Assembly: GCA_014529385.2 (NCBI GenBank) | Contig: CM043952.1 | Coordinates: 149,261,057 to 149,325,056 of the forward strand | DNA: 64,000 nt | Direction of reading: 5' to 3' | Origin: Adiantum capillus-veneris | Taxonomy: Eukaryota; Streptophyta; Polypodiopsida; Polypodiales; Pteridaceae | Shown here: one piece after another, positions 21,371-32,785 of the stretch | Layout of the letters: every line of letters begins with the position of its first letter | Numbering within the stretch: the stretch's first letter is position 1 | Position numbers and translations under genes: made by a program | Notes under the pieces: generated by a model | Seen by the model: the letters and a program-made list of their open reading frames with translations, nothing else | Databases searched by the model: none | Told to the model about the DNA's origin: nothing

Positions 21371-23855
21371 AACAGAGAAAATCATTTTAGTAGACAAAAA
21401 ATGAAATTGGGTGACATTATCTTACCCTTGAAATCACAGTTGTCCTTGACTATACATATATACAAAAGAGGTATCCTTGATCCATTGGCTTTTTGCTTAT
21501 AATCCACTTTTAGCACATTGACGTCTTTCTATAGTAGATGACCAATCTATTTGGCCCTTGGGAGAAAATCTGCCACAAGTATAGATTAGCGCAAGCACAT
21601 TTTTGTAATAGCTTGCAAGGTTACTTAGTACTTGGAAGAAAGTCTATTGCAAGTGTGCCACATTTGGTATGCATACACTTAAAACATTTAAACATTAAAG
21701 AAGAACATGAGGGAACAAATTTCAAAAGAGAGAATCGTGTTATTCTTCACTACATTTTCCATGGAATATATCTCTGAAGATACATTAAGGCTTTAAGTGC
21801 AATTCATTATAGGTATTTATAAGGGTCATGTTATCCTTTAATTGTGTCTCTTGCATCCATTTAGCATCTACAAAAGCATACTATCTGAATTTAACTAGTT
21901 ACTTACACAAAACCTTGCAATTAAGTGGAATTTTGTCTTCGTGGTGAAGAATATGCTCAAGTGCAATATCTCCTCGGCTCCTTCAAATTTAGGAGGATCT
22001 TGTGCTACTGGCTCTTGTGGTGGATCACCCTTATAGCTTGAGTAGATTGACATGGAAAGCATTATGGATCGGCCAATGAGAGAGAAGCTTAAGTTGATAA
22101 GCGATTTCATTAATTGGCCTTTGAATTTGAAAAGGTCCATAATACTTGCATACTAGTTTAGCATAGTATTTTTTATGACCCATGAGTTCATCTTGCCAAC
22201 TTTTGCCCGTAGTGTGCCTTGAACGAGCTTTGGGATATTTTAGGAGACCCAATAATTTTTTTTGAACTGGAGAGCTCGTCTATGTTTTTTAGTAGCAGCT
22301 TTGTGCTTTTTTTGTGCTATGGATATAACTCCTTTGATCTTGGCAAAAGCATTGCATAAGTCACGACTATATTCATCCACCAACAAAAAACTTTCCCATG
22401 CATTTTTAATATTGGGGGAAGTTTTGCTCTGCCTTCAATCACCTCAAGAGGTGCTTCACCCATTTGAAATATGCACAATATTGTTACATGCATACTCTAC
22501 TAAAGGTAAATATTTCTCCCATTGATTGCATTGGTCTACTTGTGTCACATAGCCTTTTAGTAGATCAAGCACAATGGAGCTAACAATTTCACTTTGGCCA
22601 TCCGTTTGAGGGTGATAGGTTGAAGAGAAATTGAGGCCTTGCTCCAAGATTTTCAAAGAGTCTCTTCCAAAAGTTACTAGATGTTATGGGATCCCTATCA
22701 TAAGCAATACTTATTGGCAAGCCATGAAACTTAAATATTTAAGAGATGAAAAGTTGTGCCATATGTAGATCTTTTATTGTCTTTTTGACATGTATAAAAA
22801 GGAGCTTGTTTGCTAAACTTATCAACAATTGTCCATATTCCTATGTTTCCTTGGATGGTCTTTGGTAAGCCAAACTTAAAATCCATAGATATACTCTCCC
22901 ATGAAGAATCAAGAATTGGAAGTGGCTGCAGCAAACTAGATTGATTTCCATTATCATATTTGATCTTTCAATATGTAATGCATTGAGATACATATTCTTG
23001 GATGGCCTTCTTCATAGTAGGCCAAAAGAAATAGGTTTCAATGGCACTCATTGTTGCATAAATCCCTCTATGCTTACCATAAGGTGGAGCACGTGATTCA
23101 ACATGACCTTATCTCTCAAAGATTTAGTAACACATAGCCAAGAGCCATGGAGAATGTAACCATCTTGAATCTTACATGATTCTCTAGAGCTAGGGCTAAC
23201 ATAACATCTTGAAAATCTAGTTCCATAGCAAAATCATCAACCCTAGAGGTAAGATCATTGTGAGAGGCTACAGACACATAATTGCAATGAGATCTTTGTG
23301 ATTGTGCATCAACCTTGATTATGCTTCCTAGGAATGTGAGCAATATGAAAATGAAATTGTGAAACAAAATTTATCCACCTCGTTTGTTTGTCAGTTACCT
23401 TGGTTTGCATCATGAAATACTTAGACTTTGATGATCCATTTTTATGATGAAGGGCATCCCAAATAAATAATGCCTCCATGAATCCAAGGCATATAAGATA
23501 TGAGAAGGCTCTTTTTCGTAGATGCCAAGGCACATCTCTTCAAAGTACAATCGATGACTCTCAGATGCTATGGTGTGCTCTTCTTGGAGAAGAACATCTT
23601 CAAGGCAAACACCACAAGCATCATAATGGGCCTCAAATGGTTTAGAGAGGTTGGGTAACACTAAAACAAGTCGAGATGTGAGTCTCCTTTTAAGTTCACT
23701 AAATGCTTCTTACTTTTTATCAAACCATGCATATGTAATGTGCTTGTTGATCAAATCATGCAATGATCCTGCCATATCAGAGAACTTTGTTGTGAATCCT
23801 CTATAGTATGAGCACATTCCAATAAAACTTTGTAGATCATGTAGATTTCTTGGCA
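21371..23855 (-). pseudogene. pol: Decayed gypsy element, 3' half (relative of the chromovirus)
   Basis: The segment aligns by eye with 9,885-12,345 of the intact chromovirus in the same orientation. It starts with the downstream block gagaaaatcattt...ttgaaatcacagttgtcc and then reads backwards through the chromodomain-region remnant and integrase (about 22456-22650, YHPQTDGQSEI). Next come further integrase (MDFKFGLPKTI, about 22880), RNase H (HFHIAHIP, ALDSWRHYLFG; 23300-23660) and the end of reverse transcriptase near 23,850. Many stops and frameshifts are present. It breaks at 23,855, where a copia 3' end follows. The 5' half of probably the same element is at 30.9-32.8 kb. Confidence 0.82.
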
Positions 23856-24532
23856 AAAAATGGAGATAAGGTTAGCAGTACGGTCAATAATGGGTGTCTG
23901 GTCAATTGGCATGAAACCTAAAAATCTCCCACTTAAAGGCCAACATGGTCCAAGTGGCTATATGTGTAAGTATGTATTTATGTACAATTGTGAAGCATTC
24001 AAATGGCTTCACCCTACACCCATCATCTCCATGCAATTTGCAAACCGCTCTGAGGGTAGACTCTTTGTGAGAGCATTTGCGAGGTTGTCATCTATATGAA
24101 CCTCGACCAGCTTAATGCGCTTGCTAGCCAATATGTCCCATATCACATGATAATGGACTTCTATGTGTTTTGACTTGGAGTGAAACATGAATTTATTTGC
24201 TAATGCGATAACATCTGACTATCAATGCAAAATTGGAGTTTGAGTAATGCCAAGATCTCCCACTAGGCTACTAACCACACAACTTCCTTGGTAGCAACAA
24301 AAACGGCCACGTACTCTGCCTCTGTGGTGGAAGATGACATATAATTTTGGAGACATGATCTCCATGACACGACTACTCCAACAAATATGAATACATAGCC
24401 AGATGTGGATCTTTGACTACCCACACAACCCACATAATTTGCATTCATGTAACCCACAATGGATGCATCACTATTCCCAAAGTGCAAGCACTTGTCTACA
24501 GTACCCTTCAGCTATCTCAAGTTGTGCTTCAC
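23856..24532 (-). pseudogene. Ty1/copia RNase H and 3' end fragment (left part)
   Basis: The minus strand reads as copia RNase H: LKGTVDKCLHFG, then SDASIVGYMNANYVG, RSTSGYVF and STTEAEYVA (24263-24520). Frameshifted C-terminal sequence follows down to about 24,040. The usual D-A-D of the RNase H core is N-A-N here, so catalytic Asp is lost. A purine tract (AAGTGGGAGAT on the minus strand, 23934-23944) marks the 3' end. About 80 bp beyond it may be an LTR remnant. The fragment is cut at 24532 by an LTR element and resumes at 27366. Confidence 0.75.
24528..24532. repeat. Target site duplication, left (TTCAC)
   Basis: TTCAC directly precedes the LTR at 24533 and recurs directly after the LTR end at 27365 (27366-27370). 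Confidence 0.85.
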
Positions 24533-24728
24533 TAAAGAGTGTTGTGCGCGGTGGAGTGCAATGCGTGTGGGGAAGGGGAGAAGCAAGAGTGTATGGTTGT
24601 GTGGGTGGAGAAAACCTCTAGAATGAAAGGAGCCTCTTAATCTTTGGCATATGAAGAATAAGGTATGTACACACAATGGACATAAGACGTCTGGGCTTGA
24701 GCAAATGTGCATCACCTTTACCCCAACA
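24533..24728 (-). repeat. 3' LTR of the non-autonomous element
   Basis: It shares with 27149-27365 the blocks GAGTGTTGTGC, GGAAGGGGAGAA.CAAGAGTG, GAAGAATAAGGTATGTAC and CCTTTACCCCAACA, with clear divergence and small indels. The minus-strand purine tract GAGTGGGAGGT (24729-24739) abuts it. Confidence 0.82.
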
Positions 24729-24928
24729 ACCTCCCACTCAAAGGTGATGCATTGATAAGTGAGTGATACTAGCTAAACTACTAGTATGTATACGAAAATA
24801 GGGGAGAGACTCTCTCAACCTACACCTGCTAGCTTGCTCGATCAATCTACAGGCTAGTGATAGGAGAGCATGTGTATCCATACTAGAGCTTGCTTATGTA
24901 AATCCCATAAACAATTGTGTATGGTCTG

Positions 24929-25258
24929 CTAAGCTCCACAATGCATCATGCTAGTGTCAGTCACTGTACAAGTGGAAATCCTTGCTACGAATGCTCCCAC
25001 TTCAGCTACTAGGTTGGGCCACAACACTAGTAGGTTGTACATGAGACGTTTGAACGCTAGCGAAATATGCGCAAACCCGGCTGTAGTAGCCTTCCTTATG
25101 TTGTCTACATGCACTACATCATTAGGACTACCCATCACATATGGATGTGTCATTGCCGCTGGGATGGTTATGTGCCTCTCACCCATAGGAAAAACCATGC
25201 GTCTTGGCATTGACTCGTCACCCTCTAGCATGAGGATATCAAAGAACTCCATATCCAT
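24929..25258 (-). CDS. Hypothetical 109-aa ORF inside the non-autonomous LTR element
   Basis: It lies on the element's coding strand in its 3' third. I do not recognise the protein; it has no zinc knuckle, DTG/DSG or YxDD motif. An overlapping 112-codon ORF on the opposite strand makes coding doubtful. It could be a captured host fragment or chance. Confidence 0.25.
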   Translation of the reverse strand: MDMEFFDILMLEGDESMPRRMVFPMGERHITIPAAMTHPYVMGSPNDVVHVDNIRKATTAGFAHISLAFKRLMYNLLVLWPNLVAEVGAFVARISTCTVTDTSMMHCGA

Positions 25259-25497
25259 AATCTATACATGTGTCTCTAGGGAGTAGTCTACTAGCACAAC
25301 TAAATGCTCTATCTCGTGAGCATAGTGGAGCTCACTTGCGAAAGAGACACATCTCATCTCTTGCCCTCAAAGCATGCTAGCAACAGAACCAAGACTATGC
25401 CATCTCGTACCTTGGATACATACATAGGATATTCCAAGCCACTGCGGGCTCCCCTGGCAATCACTAGCAATCTGCAATGCATCTTAAAAGACTGCCT

Positions 25498-25827
25498 CTA
25501 AGAAGTATTTGACGCCCATAATTTGCTAATTGTCTCATTGAGATGAGACTCTGTCTCAACTAAGGAACATAGCGCACATGTCGTTATGTATGTGATACAC
25601 CATTGAGCAATCACACCCAAAGCTCCCACTAGAGAATGTACTAAACCACTCACAATGTGGTGTGACACGAAAAATACATCCTCATTTGGCAACAACCAAC
25701 AGGGAGAATTGTCACCTCTAGAAGACATGTAAGCAGGAGGAATGCTAAAGGCAAGCGTGACATCATCTTCATTGGCATATGAAGCCACCACTCTAGCATG
25801 TGTCAAAACCTCGTCTACGTCACGCAT
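25498..25827 (-). CDS. Hypothetical 109-aa ORF inside the non-autonomous LTR element
   Basis: It lies on the element's strand, upstream of the 24929-25258 ORF and in a different frame. It contains a hydrophobic stretch near residues 52-80. No known domain is visible. Its existence as a gene is uncertain. Confidence 0.25.
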   Translation of the reverse strand: MRDVDEVLTHARVVASYANEDDVTLAFSIPPAYMSSRGDNSPCWLLPNEDVFFVSHHIVSGLVHSLVGALGVIAQWCITYITTCALCSLVETESHLNETISKLWASNTS

Positions 25828-27134
25828 AGATCTTTGCTATTGCCTCATACGTTTGAAATAATGGTGCCTAATGTGCCGTGTGTGATCACAATTCCAACAT
25901 CACATATATAAAAAAGAATGAGAACGTCGTCTCTCTCACGAGTCAATCACTGTAGACTCTGAACTATTACACATGTCTACCAAAAGTGAATGTCAAATTG
26001 GGAGATCAACTCGACCACTACACAATCATAAAAACCATGATCAACACATCAAATTTGATGCTCACATATTCTTAAAACGGTTCTACAATATACACGCATA
26101 AACAACATCACTTAATCAAGTGATCCAAATCTGGGACAAACAACTCAACCGAGCATAAAGCACATAACCATATATACAAGTAGTGAGCAAACACACTCAA
26201 AACACATCCCACAAGATCACTGTGTGCAAAAATGTGCAAAAATATGCAAAAAATCTTGTGAAACCTATGAATTTGTGTAATCAATAGCCACACAAGAATA
26301 TGCACCTGACAAAACCTATCAAGGTGGGAGTCAGACTCGACCACTAAACCATCAGAGTAAATTGTAGACATGCATAAAACATGGCGAGAATCTTGGAAAA
26401 ATCCGACAGAGTTCCCTTGTTAGCTGAGCAAAAAACTCAAAAATCTCACCAAAACCACAGAAAGCATGAACAAACACTCAATGTCTCAGTAGCAAAATCC
26501 ACTGGCATACATAACCTACCAAAAATTGGGCAAACTAGCTCACTCCTGAATGAGTGGCTCCATGGACCTGTATCTGTCCAAAAAACCCTGTAAATTTATA
26601 GATCTGCTACCTGCAAGCTATACCTAGCTCAAGATGTATCTACATATTAATACATAGCAAAACCACACAAGACCATGCTGTAAAACTCTTTGAAATGGCC
26701 CACACTGTCATACATGAGAACTACCAAGTGTGCCGCATAATTTGCACTGGAAGATGACACATACTACCTCGATAAAAAAATCATACACATAGCACAACCA
26801 GCCGCCTCTACTGTAAATGTTGTCCAAGAGTCGAGCTCGCTCAAGGGAAATTTGCTCTGGAATGGTCCATCGGAGCTGCCACGTGTCGGTGTGTGGCTAA
26901 ATGGGAAAATGGAGAACCGTTGAAGCCAAAATTCTATCAAGGGGGGGGGGGGGACGAGACATTGCAGAGCCGAGCCGCTCCAGAATGGTGTGGGAGGAAA
27001 GCTGATAGTGAGACTATGCTGGAGGAGAGCCAAGCCGCTCTCTCGCTCGAGGTCGGGAAGTACACCACCAAACTCTATTTCTTCCATGTTGATCGTCAAG
27101 AAGCCGTTGCATGCATGTCGATCACCAAGCCATA

Positions 27135-27146
27135 GCTTTGATACAA
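27135..27146 (-). other. Primer binding site (tRNA-iMet-like) of the non-autonomous element
   Basis: The minus strand reads TTGTATCAAAGC two bases inside the 5' LTR, against TGGTATCAGAGC for initiator-Met tRNA (10 of 12). The spacing is the same as in the copia element at 61.0 kb. Confidence 0.7.
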
Positions 27147-27148
27147 GT

Positions 27149-27365
27149 TGAAGAGTGTTGTGCACGGATGCTTGTGTGCACGGTGCGGTGAGGTGCTTGT
27201 AAGGAAGGGGAGAAACAAGAGTGCATGGCTGCGTGGGTAGAGCAAACCTCCACAATGAGAGGAACCCCTTATTATTTGGTATGAAGAATAAGGTATGTAC
27301 ATACAGTGGACGGTCAGACATCGAATATTTGACCCTAGAAAAGGTGCAACGCCTTTACCCCAACA
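27149..27365 (-). repeat. 5' LTR of the non-autonomous element
   Basis: On the plus strand it runs from TGAAGAGTGTTGTGC to TTACCCCAACA, followed by TTCAC, the second target duplication. Confidence 0.82.
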
Positions 27366-27440
27366 TTCACCGCTTCCTAGTTCTTTCTGTCAAGATTTCT
27401 CTAAGACCATAGGGAGTATTGAACCTACCTCTCCACCCAA
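27366..27440 (-). pseudogene. Copia pol fragment resuming after the insertion (right part)
   Basis: Across the TTCAC duplication the minus strand completes a copia-like stretch: EAVK on the right side, then HNLR and LKGT on the left side at 24.5 kb. Only about 60 bp are convincing; beyond this gypsy-like sequence begins. Confidence 0.55.
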
Positions 27441-28520
27441 CCTATGCACCTTATATAGGCACCCTCGAGCTTGGTTCAGACTGGCCCTTATGGCCTCTGG
27501 CCCTTGTTCTGGCATTACTTCCCCTTGGAGAGACATTTTCGTCCTCAAAAAACAAAAGTGGATAATTGCTTCTCACGAGCACTAATGTTTTCTCAAGTGA
27601 CACCTTCTTCAGATCTATCTTTTCACTTACTAATGCTTCTCGATGCACATGATGAGGTGTGCATAGATCTTGATAGTCAAGAATACACTCAGGCTCATGC
27701 AACTGGGTTGGAGGTTTAGAGAGTGTGCAGGTAATGATAGTTTGTAAGCCATATGTCTAACTCATTGGATTATTTTAAAAGTCCCACAAAATCTTGAAGA
27801 TAATTCAAGTGTTGACCCAGTCTTTAGACTCCTTTTTGAATGCTCTAGCACATGTAAAAATACCTCTTCCTCTTTCGTGAAGGTAGCTTGCCGACATTTT
27901 TCATAAATATACATTTTGTACTTATTCCATGCTTGTTGAGAAAGGGTCAGCATATCCATGTGGTCTTGGAGAAATTCCTTGACTTTTACTAAAGCTTCTC
28001 AATTGCCAACTCCATCGTAACTAGTGGTGTAGGTTGGAAACCATACATAAGCATGAATAGACTGAAACCAATTGTTACATGCTTGGCACTATTGTAAGAA
28101 AACTCCAAACTAGAGAAATAACATTTACCATTGGATTGATTCCCACTAACGTACGTCCTCAGCATATCCTTTAGCAATAGATTAATACTTGTAAAATGCC
28201 TATCCATCTCTAAATTAGTGGCAATACTAGTATTGAGTTGTTTCTCCCCAACAATTTACTGGTAAACGTGGATCACAACAGTGTCCAATATTTTGGAGTA
28301 ATTCATATAATGGATATAAACTATAAACAACAAGCTTTGATAACTTTAGAGATTGGAATAGTGGATTGAATAAAGTGCAAAGAGTTTAGTCAGCTTATCT
28401 ACAAGCACCCAAATCGAGCCATGATCTCTAGTGGTTATTGCAGACCCACAATTAATATCATAGAGGTATTGCACATATAATGTGGAATTCTTTATAAGCT
28501 ATCAATTGCATGAATTTGCA
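27441..28520 (-). pseudogene. pol: Gypsy integrase and C-terminal tail relic
   Basis: Reading the minus strand 5' to 3', DHGSIWVLVDKLTK (about 28420) is followed by LLKDMLRTYVSGNQS (about 28170) and LEFSYNSAKH. SSRFCGTFKI (about 27780) and HEPECILDYQDL (about 27690) come next, then a tail ending near 27451 with EDENVSPRG. This is the order integrase core, integrase C-terminus, chromodomain-like tail. Frames change several times. It differs from the 8.3-kb chromovirus, so it is another gypsy lineage. Confidence 0.72.
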
Positions 28521-30904
28521 TGCTACTCCAAATCTACCTTTGATAAACACTAGTGTCCATAACACCTAGTGTGGATGCATTTAGCAAAAAAGGATCCAAA
28601 CCTGCATTTTCATGACCGTAATTGTGTATGACTACTACAATCACATGAAGGACGGCTAACATATTTGGACCATACAGGTACCAACAACTTAATCACATAC
28701 AGGTACCAACAGTGAAACATTTTTTTAAACAATACATAGCGTAAACAACCATTCATGAATGTTGTTCAATAGTACATGTAAGCTTCACAATTATTACTAA
28801 GTATTTGACAAATTTTGGCCATTCAAATTGTTCTTGAGACGATGTGCTCAAAATGATCTGATATATGAATGTGACCAACACCTAGGGACTTTGTCGCGAC
28901 ACATAATCGAAATAACAAGTGCCAGTGTCAATCCCAGAGGCTCATATTCTCCACAGGTGGAATATATCTCATATAATGATGTCAAAAAATAGGACATCCA
29001 TCAAGTACAAGGTGTATTTGTGTGTAGAGGTAACTATAAACACTCAGCAATTTAAGTGAGAGGGACCCTCATCACCTTACTCCACATTGGCTAAACTGGA
29101 CTCCATAAGTTCCTAAACGATGTTACACCCTTATGACTAACAACATTTTCCAAACAAACCCTACTATGTGGGTCCATAACTGCAAGGTGTAGAAATGTAT
29201 TTGGTACACTACTATCCCAAAATTCTTTGCTCCAAAAGAATGAAACAGATGAAAGCATTCAAGCATATGCATCCTACTAGGAAAACTCAATCAAGGCATA
29301 TTCAAGAATAAAACAAAACCAAATCATATGCTTACTTGGAGGTGGAAAAATAGCTGACACTTACCCGGAGTCACGTGCCCTATCCAAACCTAAAAGCTAC
29401 ATCGCCAAAAAATTCAGTCTCAAAAGGCCCAATATGTCCTTAACGTGTTAGACACTAAATGAGAGATTTGTGAAAATCAAGCAATATTGAATCGATAACC
29501 TTGGGTGTTACCTAGGCAATCCAAACCCCTTTGTTAGATCCTACAATTTTAAATCCCTTAGTCAGATTCTACATGGAAAGTGCTAAATTTATTAGTTAAC
29601 AGTGACCAACACAATCTACCATATCCAATAGTGATTGTAATCAACATGTGAAGTTGAATTTATCCATTACCCCTTGGCAAATTGAGGACTTCTTCCTTGA
29701 ATTAGAATTGTGTAGAGATCGATCAATAATCATCAACATTCATGGAGTGATTTGGCATACACTGGGTCATACACCTGGAAATACCACTCTTATAGCTGCA
29801 ATCAGTGTTATAAACTAAAAATGAGAGACTCTCAAGTTGGAATCTTATTCACCATTGGATCTTGAAATAATCATATCTCCCCATGAAAAGAAGAGAAAGA
29901 TCCCCAACACCCCAAAGAAGGTAGTCATAATAGATTTTCTTTGGTGTTCAAACAAGAGATTACCTGCTTCCAGGCTCTCTTAGTCTATTCATGTTTGTCC
30001 CATGAATCAGTTTCTTGATAGCAAGGCCATGCATACTTGCTACCCATAGAAAGAATATTTTGTAGTGGTTGCACTGTGTGCATAGAGCCAATGATATAAA
30101 GTGCATGCCTTTGTAGTCATATACAAACTATCGTAAGCAAGTATATCAGCCTCAACTATTATTGATTAAAAGATTATAACTATTGATACCCTTGCTACAA
30201 TGTCAACATGATAAACATTAAAAAAACATTGGAAATTAATAAGGTCATACCCCATCTTAAAAATCATGCAAGTCTAGAGTATGTGGACATCACAGGGAGT
30301 GGAATCCATCATCATTATGAGGCAAATAAGGATGCCCATGACATAATAGCTGGTGCTATAGCAGAAACATAAACAATGATGGGGTGAAATTACTTCCAAC
30401 TTACTAGCATGCCATGCATCCAATTTAGGAAAATAAGGTAATAAGCCCTTGGCTACAAACACGATCTCAATAGTTGGAGCCGATACCAATGTGCCTTGCA
30501 CAACCTATATTGGCATGGATACACGTGACATAACAATTTGACATTGCCAAACGTAAAATGTGAGCTTATAACCACTTATTGCCAATGCCTCAAACCTGTC
30601 TTCCATTGCACTTGATCCCTAGTCAATGAGCAATACCTAAGTATAGGGCAGAAGCCTTGCTTCTAATATGTCTTGTAAAGCACTATAGCAAAAGATCGTA
30701 TCCAATTTTATGATTGAAAACACAGAAAAACTTGAAGAACTTGAAGTTGTCTAACCTTATTGCCTTTCTGAGGTTAGTGATCTTGAAATTCACAAGTAAA
30801 TTCTCGCTAAGAATGAGTTGCAGTTTGATTTTGTCATTTGTCTTGAATCTAGCTCATATCCATCTATACTGAGAAAGAGATAGCTTTTGTACAAACCATA
30901 CATG
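28521..30904. other. Unassigned A+T-rich stretch
   Basis: I see no gene. TTGGTATCGGCTCC (minus strand, 30476-30489) resembles a tRNA-iMet primer site and could mark the 5' end of the nested copia element, but I found no matching LTR. A 75-codon minus-strand ORF (30274-30501) overlaps it and has no recognisable domain. Confidence 0.4.
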
Positions 30905-32785
30905 CCCTCGTGGCTTGGCTCAGAGACCTAATAAGGAGGCTAATTAGGAGGTGAACTCCCTAGAATTAGATCAATCTTGTGATCATCATATCCACTTCTA
31001 GGAGGTAAAGGTCTTGGGATGCATCTATGAACAATTAAGCATGTTGATGTAGAAATAAATGAAGACCACTTTCTACTTTAGTGAGCGATGAGAAGAGATA
31101 GGAGCATCTTTGACAAATATCATGTAAGTAGAAATGCAATTCTTTATTGTTTTGTCAAAGGAGTAATGAGATACTATGAGGATAGTATACCCTTTCTCAT
31201 TGAATTGAAGAGTCATATATCTACCCTTATGTTGAAACTTAACAAACCTTTTAGGAAATTTGATGGAGCCATACGGTCAAACCGTGGTGCTCCAAAAATC
31301 AGTACATCTTTGTAGGCCTTCAAAGGGTCTTTCTACTAAATAGGATTGTCCCATCTCATGAGCATGTATTCCCAATTTTTATGTTAATCTCATAAATATC
31401 TAGTTGTATGTTGAACCATAATCAAATAGGATTAGTGCGTCATGCTCACGCACTTTTCCCCAAGCATAGCATAGAGGACTTCCAAGTGGTAAAACTCCCT
31501 CTTCTTGAGGAATTGCCATTGTAGATCTAGGGATTTTCTTCTTTGTATGCTTTTGAGGGCATGCACGATAAGAGTGGCATTATTGACCACATTTAAAACA
31601 TGTTATCTTTACAGTAACACTTCATATCTCAAGGAAATAATCATTTTTACCTTGGCAGTGATATTTTTCTTTGGGCTTATCACTTTTGGCAAAAGTATTT
31701 TGATTTCTCCCTTTCTCCTGCAGCTTGTCTCTCGCATTCTTTGGCTTGGATGCCTTGTCCAAATCTTAAAATTTAAGATTGGAGGCTATCATTGAATGAT
31801 GGATAACCTCCGGCATAGTGCAAGGTCTTTGCGTGTTGACATAGTCTCTCCAATCCTAGGGGAGCCCAGCTCAGTATTGTTGCTTTTGCTTAGAGAAATT
31901 GATGAAGTTATACATAGTTTCTATGAGATGGAGATCCCAAAACTTCTCAATGTATTTTTTCATGTTCTCTATATCCTCCAATTTTAGACTTCTCCATGCT
32001 GTCAGGACTTGATCTAAAGCTCCACTCGATAGGAATTGTTTCATGATAGCAACTCAACATGTATTTCAAGTTTATAGTGCCTTCATTGGCAAGCTAATTC
32101 CTAAAAACGCATAGAAACATATCAGAGTTTGGAAGACTCTGAAAATTTATCGTCTCCAAAAGCCGCATTGAATTGTTGACGGAAGCTCAATATTTCCAAA
32201 AATTTCCATCAAAAGAAAGAAAGGTAACACTTTTGCCTCCTTCCTTGAACTTTCTCAAGTGACTAGCTCTCTTCCAGGTTGCATGAGAGCATCAATGACC
32301 TCTTTGCTTGGACTTTTTGGAATAGCTACAGCTTGAAACTCTGAGACTACATGGAGATCCCAAAACTTCTCAATGTATTTTTGCACGTTCTTTCCATCCT
32401 CTAGTTTTTAGACTTCTCCATGCTGTCAAGACTTGATATGAAGCTCCACTTGATAGGAATTTCTTCATGATAGCAACTCAACATGTATTCCAAGTTTTTT
32501 GTGCCTCCATTGGCAAGCTAATTCCTAAAAGCGCATAGCAACGTATTAGAGTTTGGAAGACCCTGAAAAATTATCGTCTCCAAAAGCCGCATTGAATTGC
32601 TGGATGAAGCTCAATACTTTGTCAATATTTCCAAAGATTCCATAAAAAGAAAGAAACATAACACTTTTGCCTCCTTTCTTGAACTTTCTCAAGTGGCTAG
32701 CTTTTTTCCCAGGCTGCATGAGAGCATCAATGACCTCTTTACTTGGACTTTTTGAAATAGCTACAGCTTAAAACTCTGAGACTGC
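30905..32785 (-). pseudogene. gag-pol: Decayed gypsy element, 5' half (Gag to start of reverse transcriptase)
   Basis: It aligns by eye with 12,980-14,560 of the chromovirus, same orientation. Matches include the linker before reverse transcriptase (ataaggaggctaattaggaggtgaact, about 30930), the protease region (cacttttccccaagcatagcatagagga, 31450) and the zinc-knuckle remnant (about 31560-31610). The Gag core follows (tgaatgatggataacctccg, 31795, onward). Many stops are present. It is colinear with the 3' half at 21.4-23.9 kb; about 640 bp of reverse transcriptase are missing between them. Confidence 0.75.
31931..32781. repeat. 423-bp tandem duplication inside the decayed gag
   Basis: gagatcccaaaacttctcaatgtattttt begins at 31931 and again at 32354. 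The copies stay similar through gtcaagacttgat and agccgcattgaattg to the cttggactttttg...ctctgagac end, with about 90% identity by eye. Confidence 0.85.

Larger units (their letters stand above)
24533..27365 (-). mobile_element. Non-autonomous LTR retrotransposon with TTCAC target duplication
   Basis: The element is 2,833 bp with LTRs of 196 bp (24533-24728) and 217 bp (27149-27365). On its own strand the LTRs begin TGTTGGGGTAAAGG. A tRNA-iMet-like primer site and a purine tract lie at the expected ends, and a perfect 5-bp target duplication flanks it. It sits inside a copia pol fragment whose reading continues across the site. The 2.4-kb interior shows no Gag, protease, integrase or reverse transcriptase motif. 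Primer site, LTR size and ends match the copia-type LTR at 61008-61199, so it is probably a copia-mobilised non-autonomous element. Confidence 0.82.

Noticed and set aside
24948-25286. 112-codon plus-strand ORF
   Set aside because: It overlaps a minus-strand ORF in the same element; the element's strand is minus, so the plus frame is less likely to be used.
30476-30489. TTGGTATCGGCTCC as a primer site and start of a copia 5' LTR
   Set aside because: It has two mismatches in the core, and no matching LTR was found either beside it or near 23.9 kb. It is mentioned only as a possibility.
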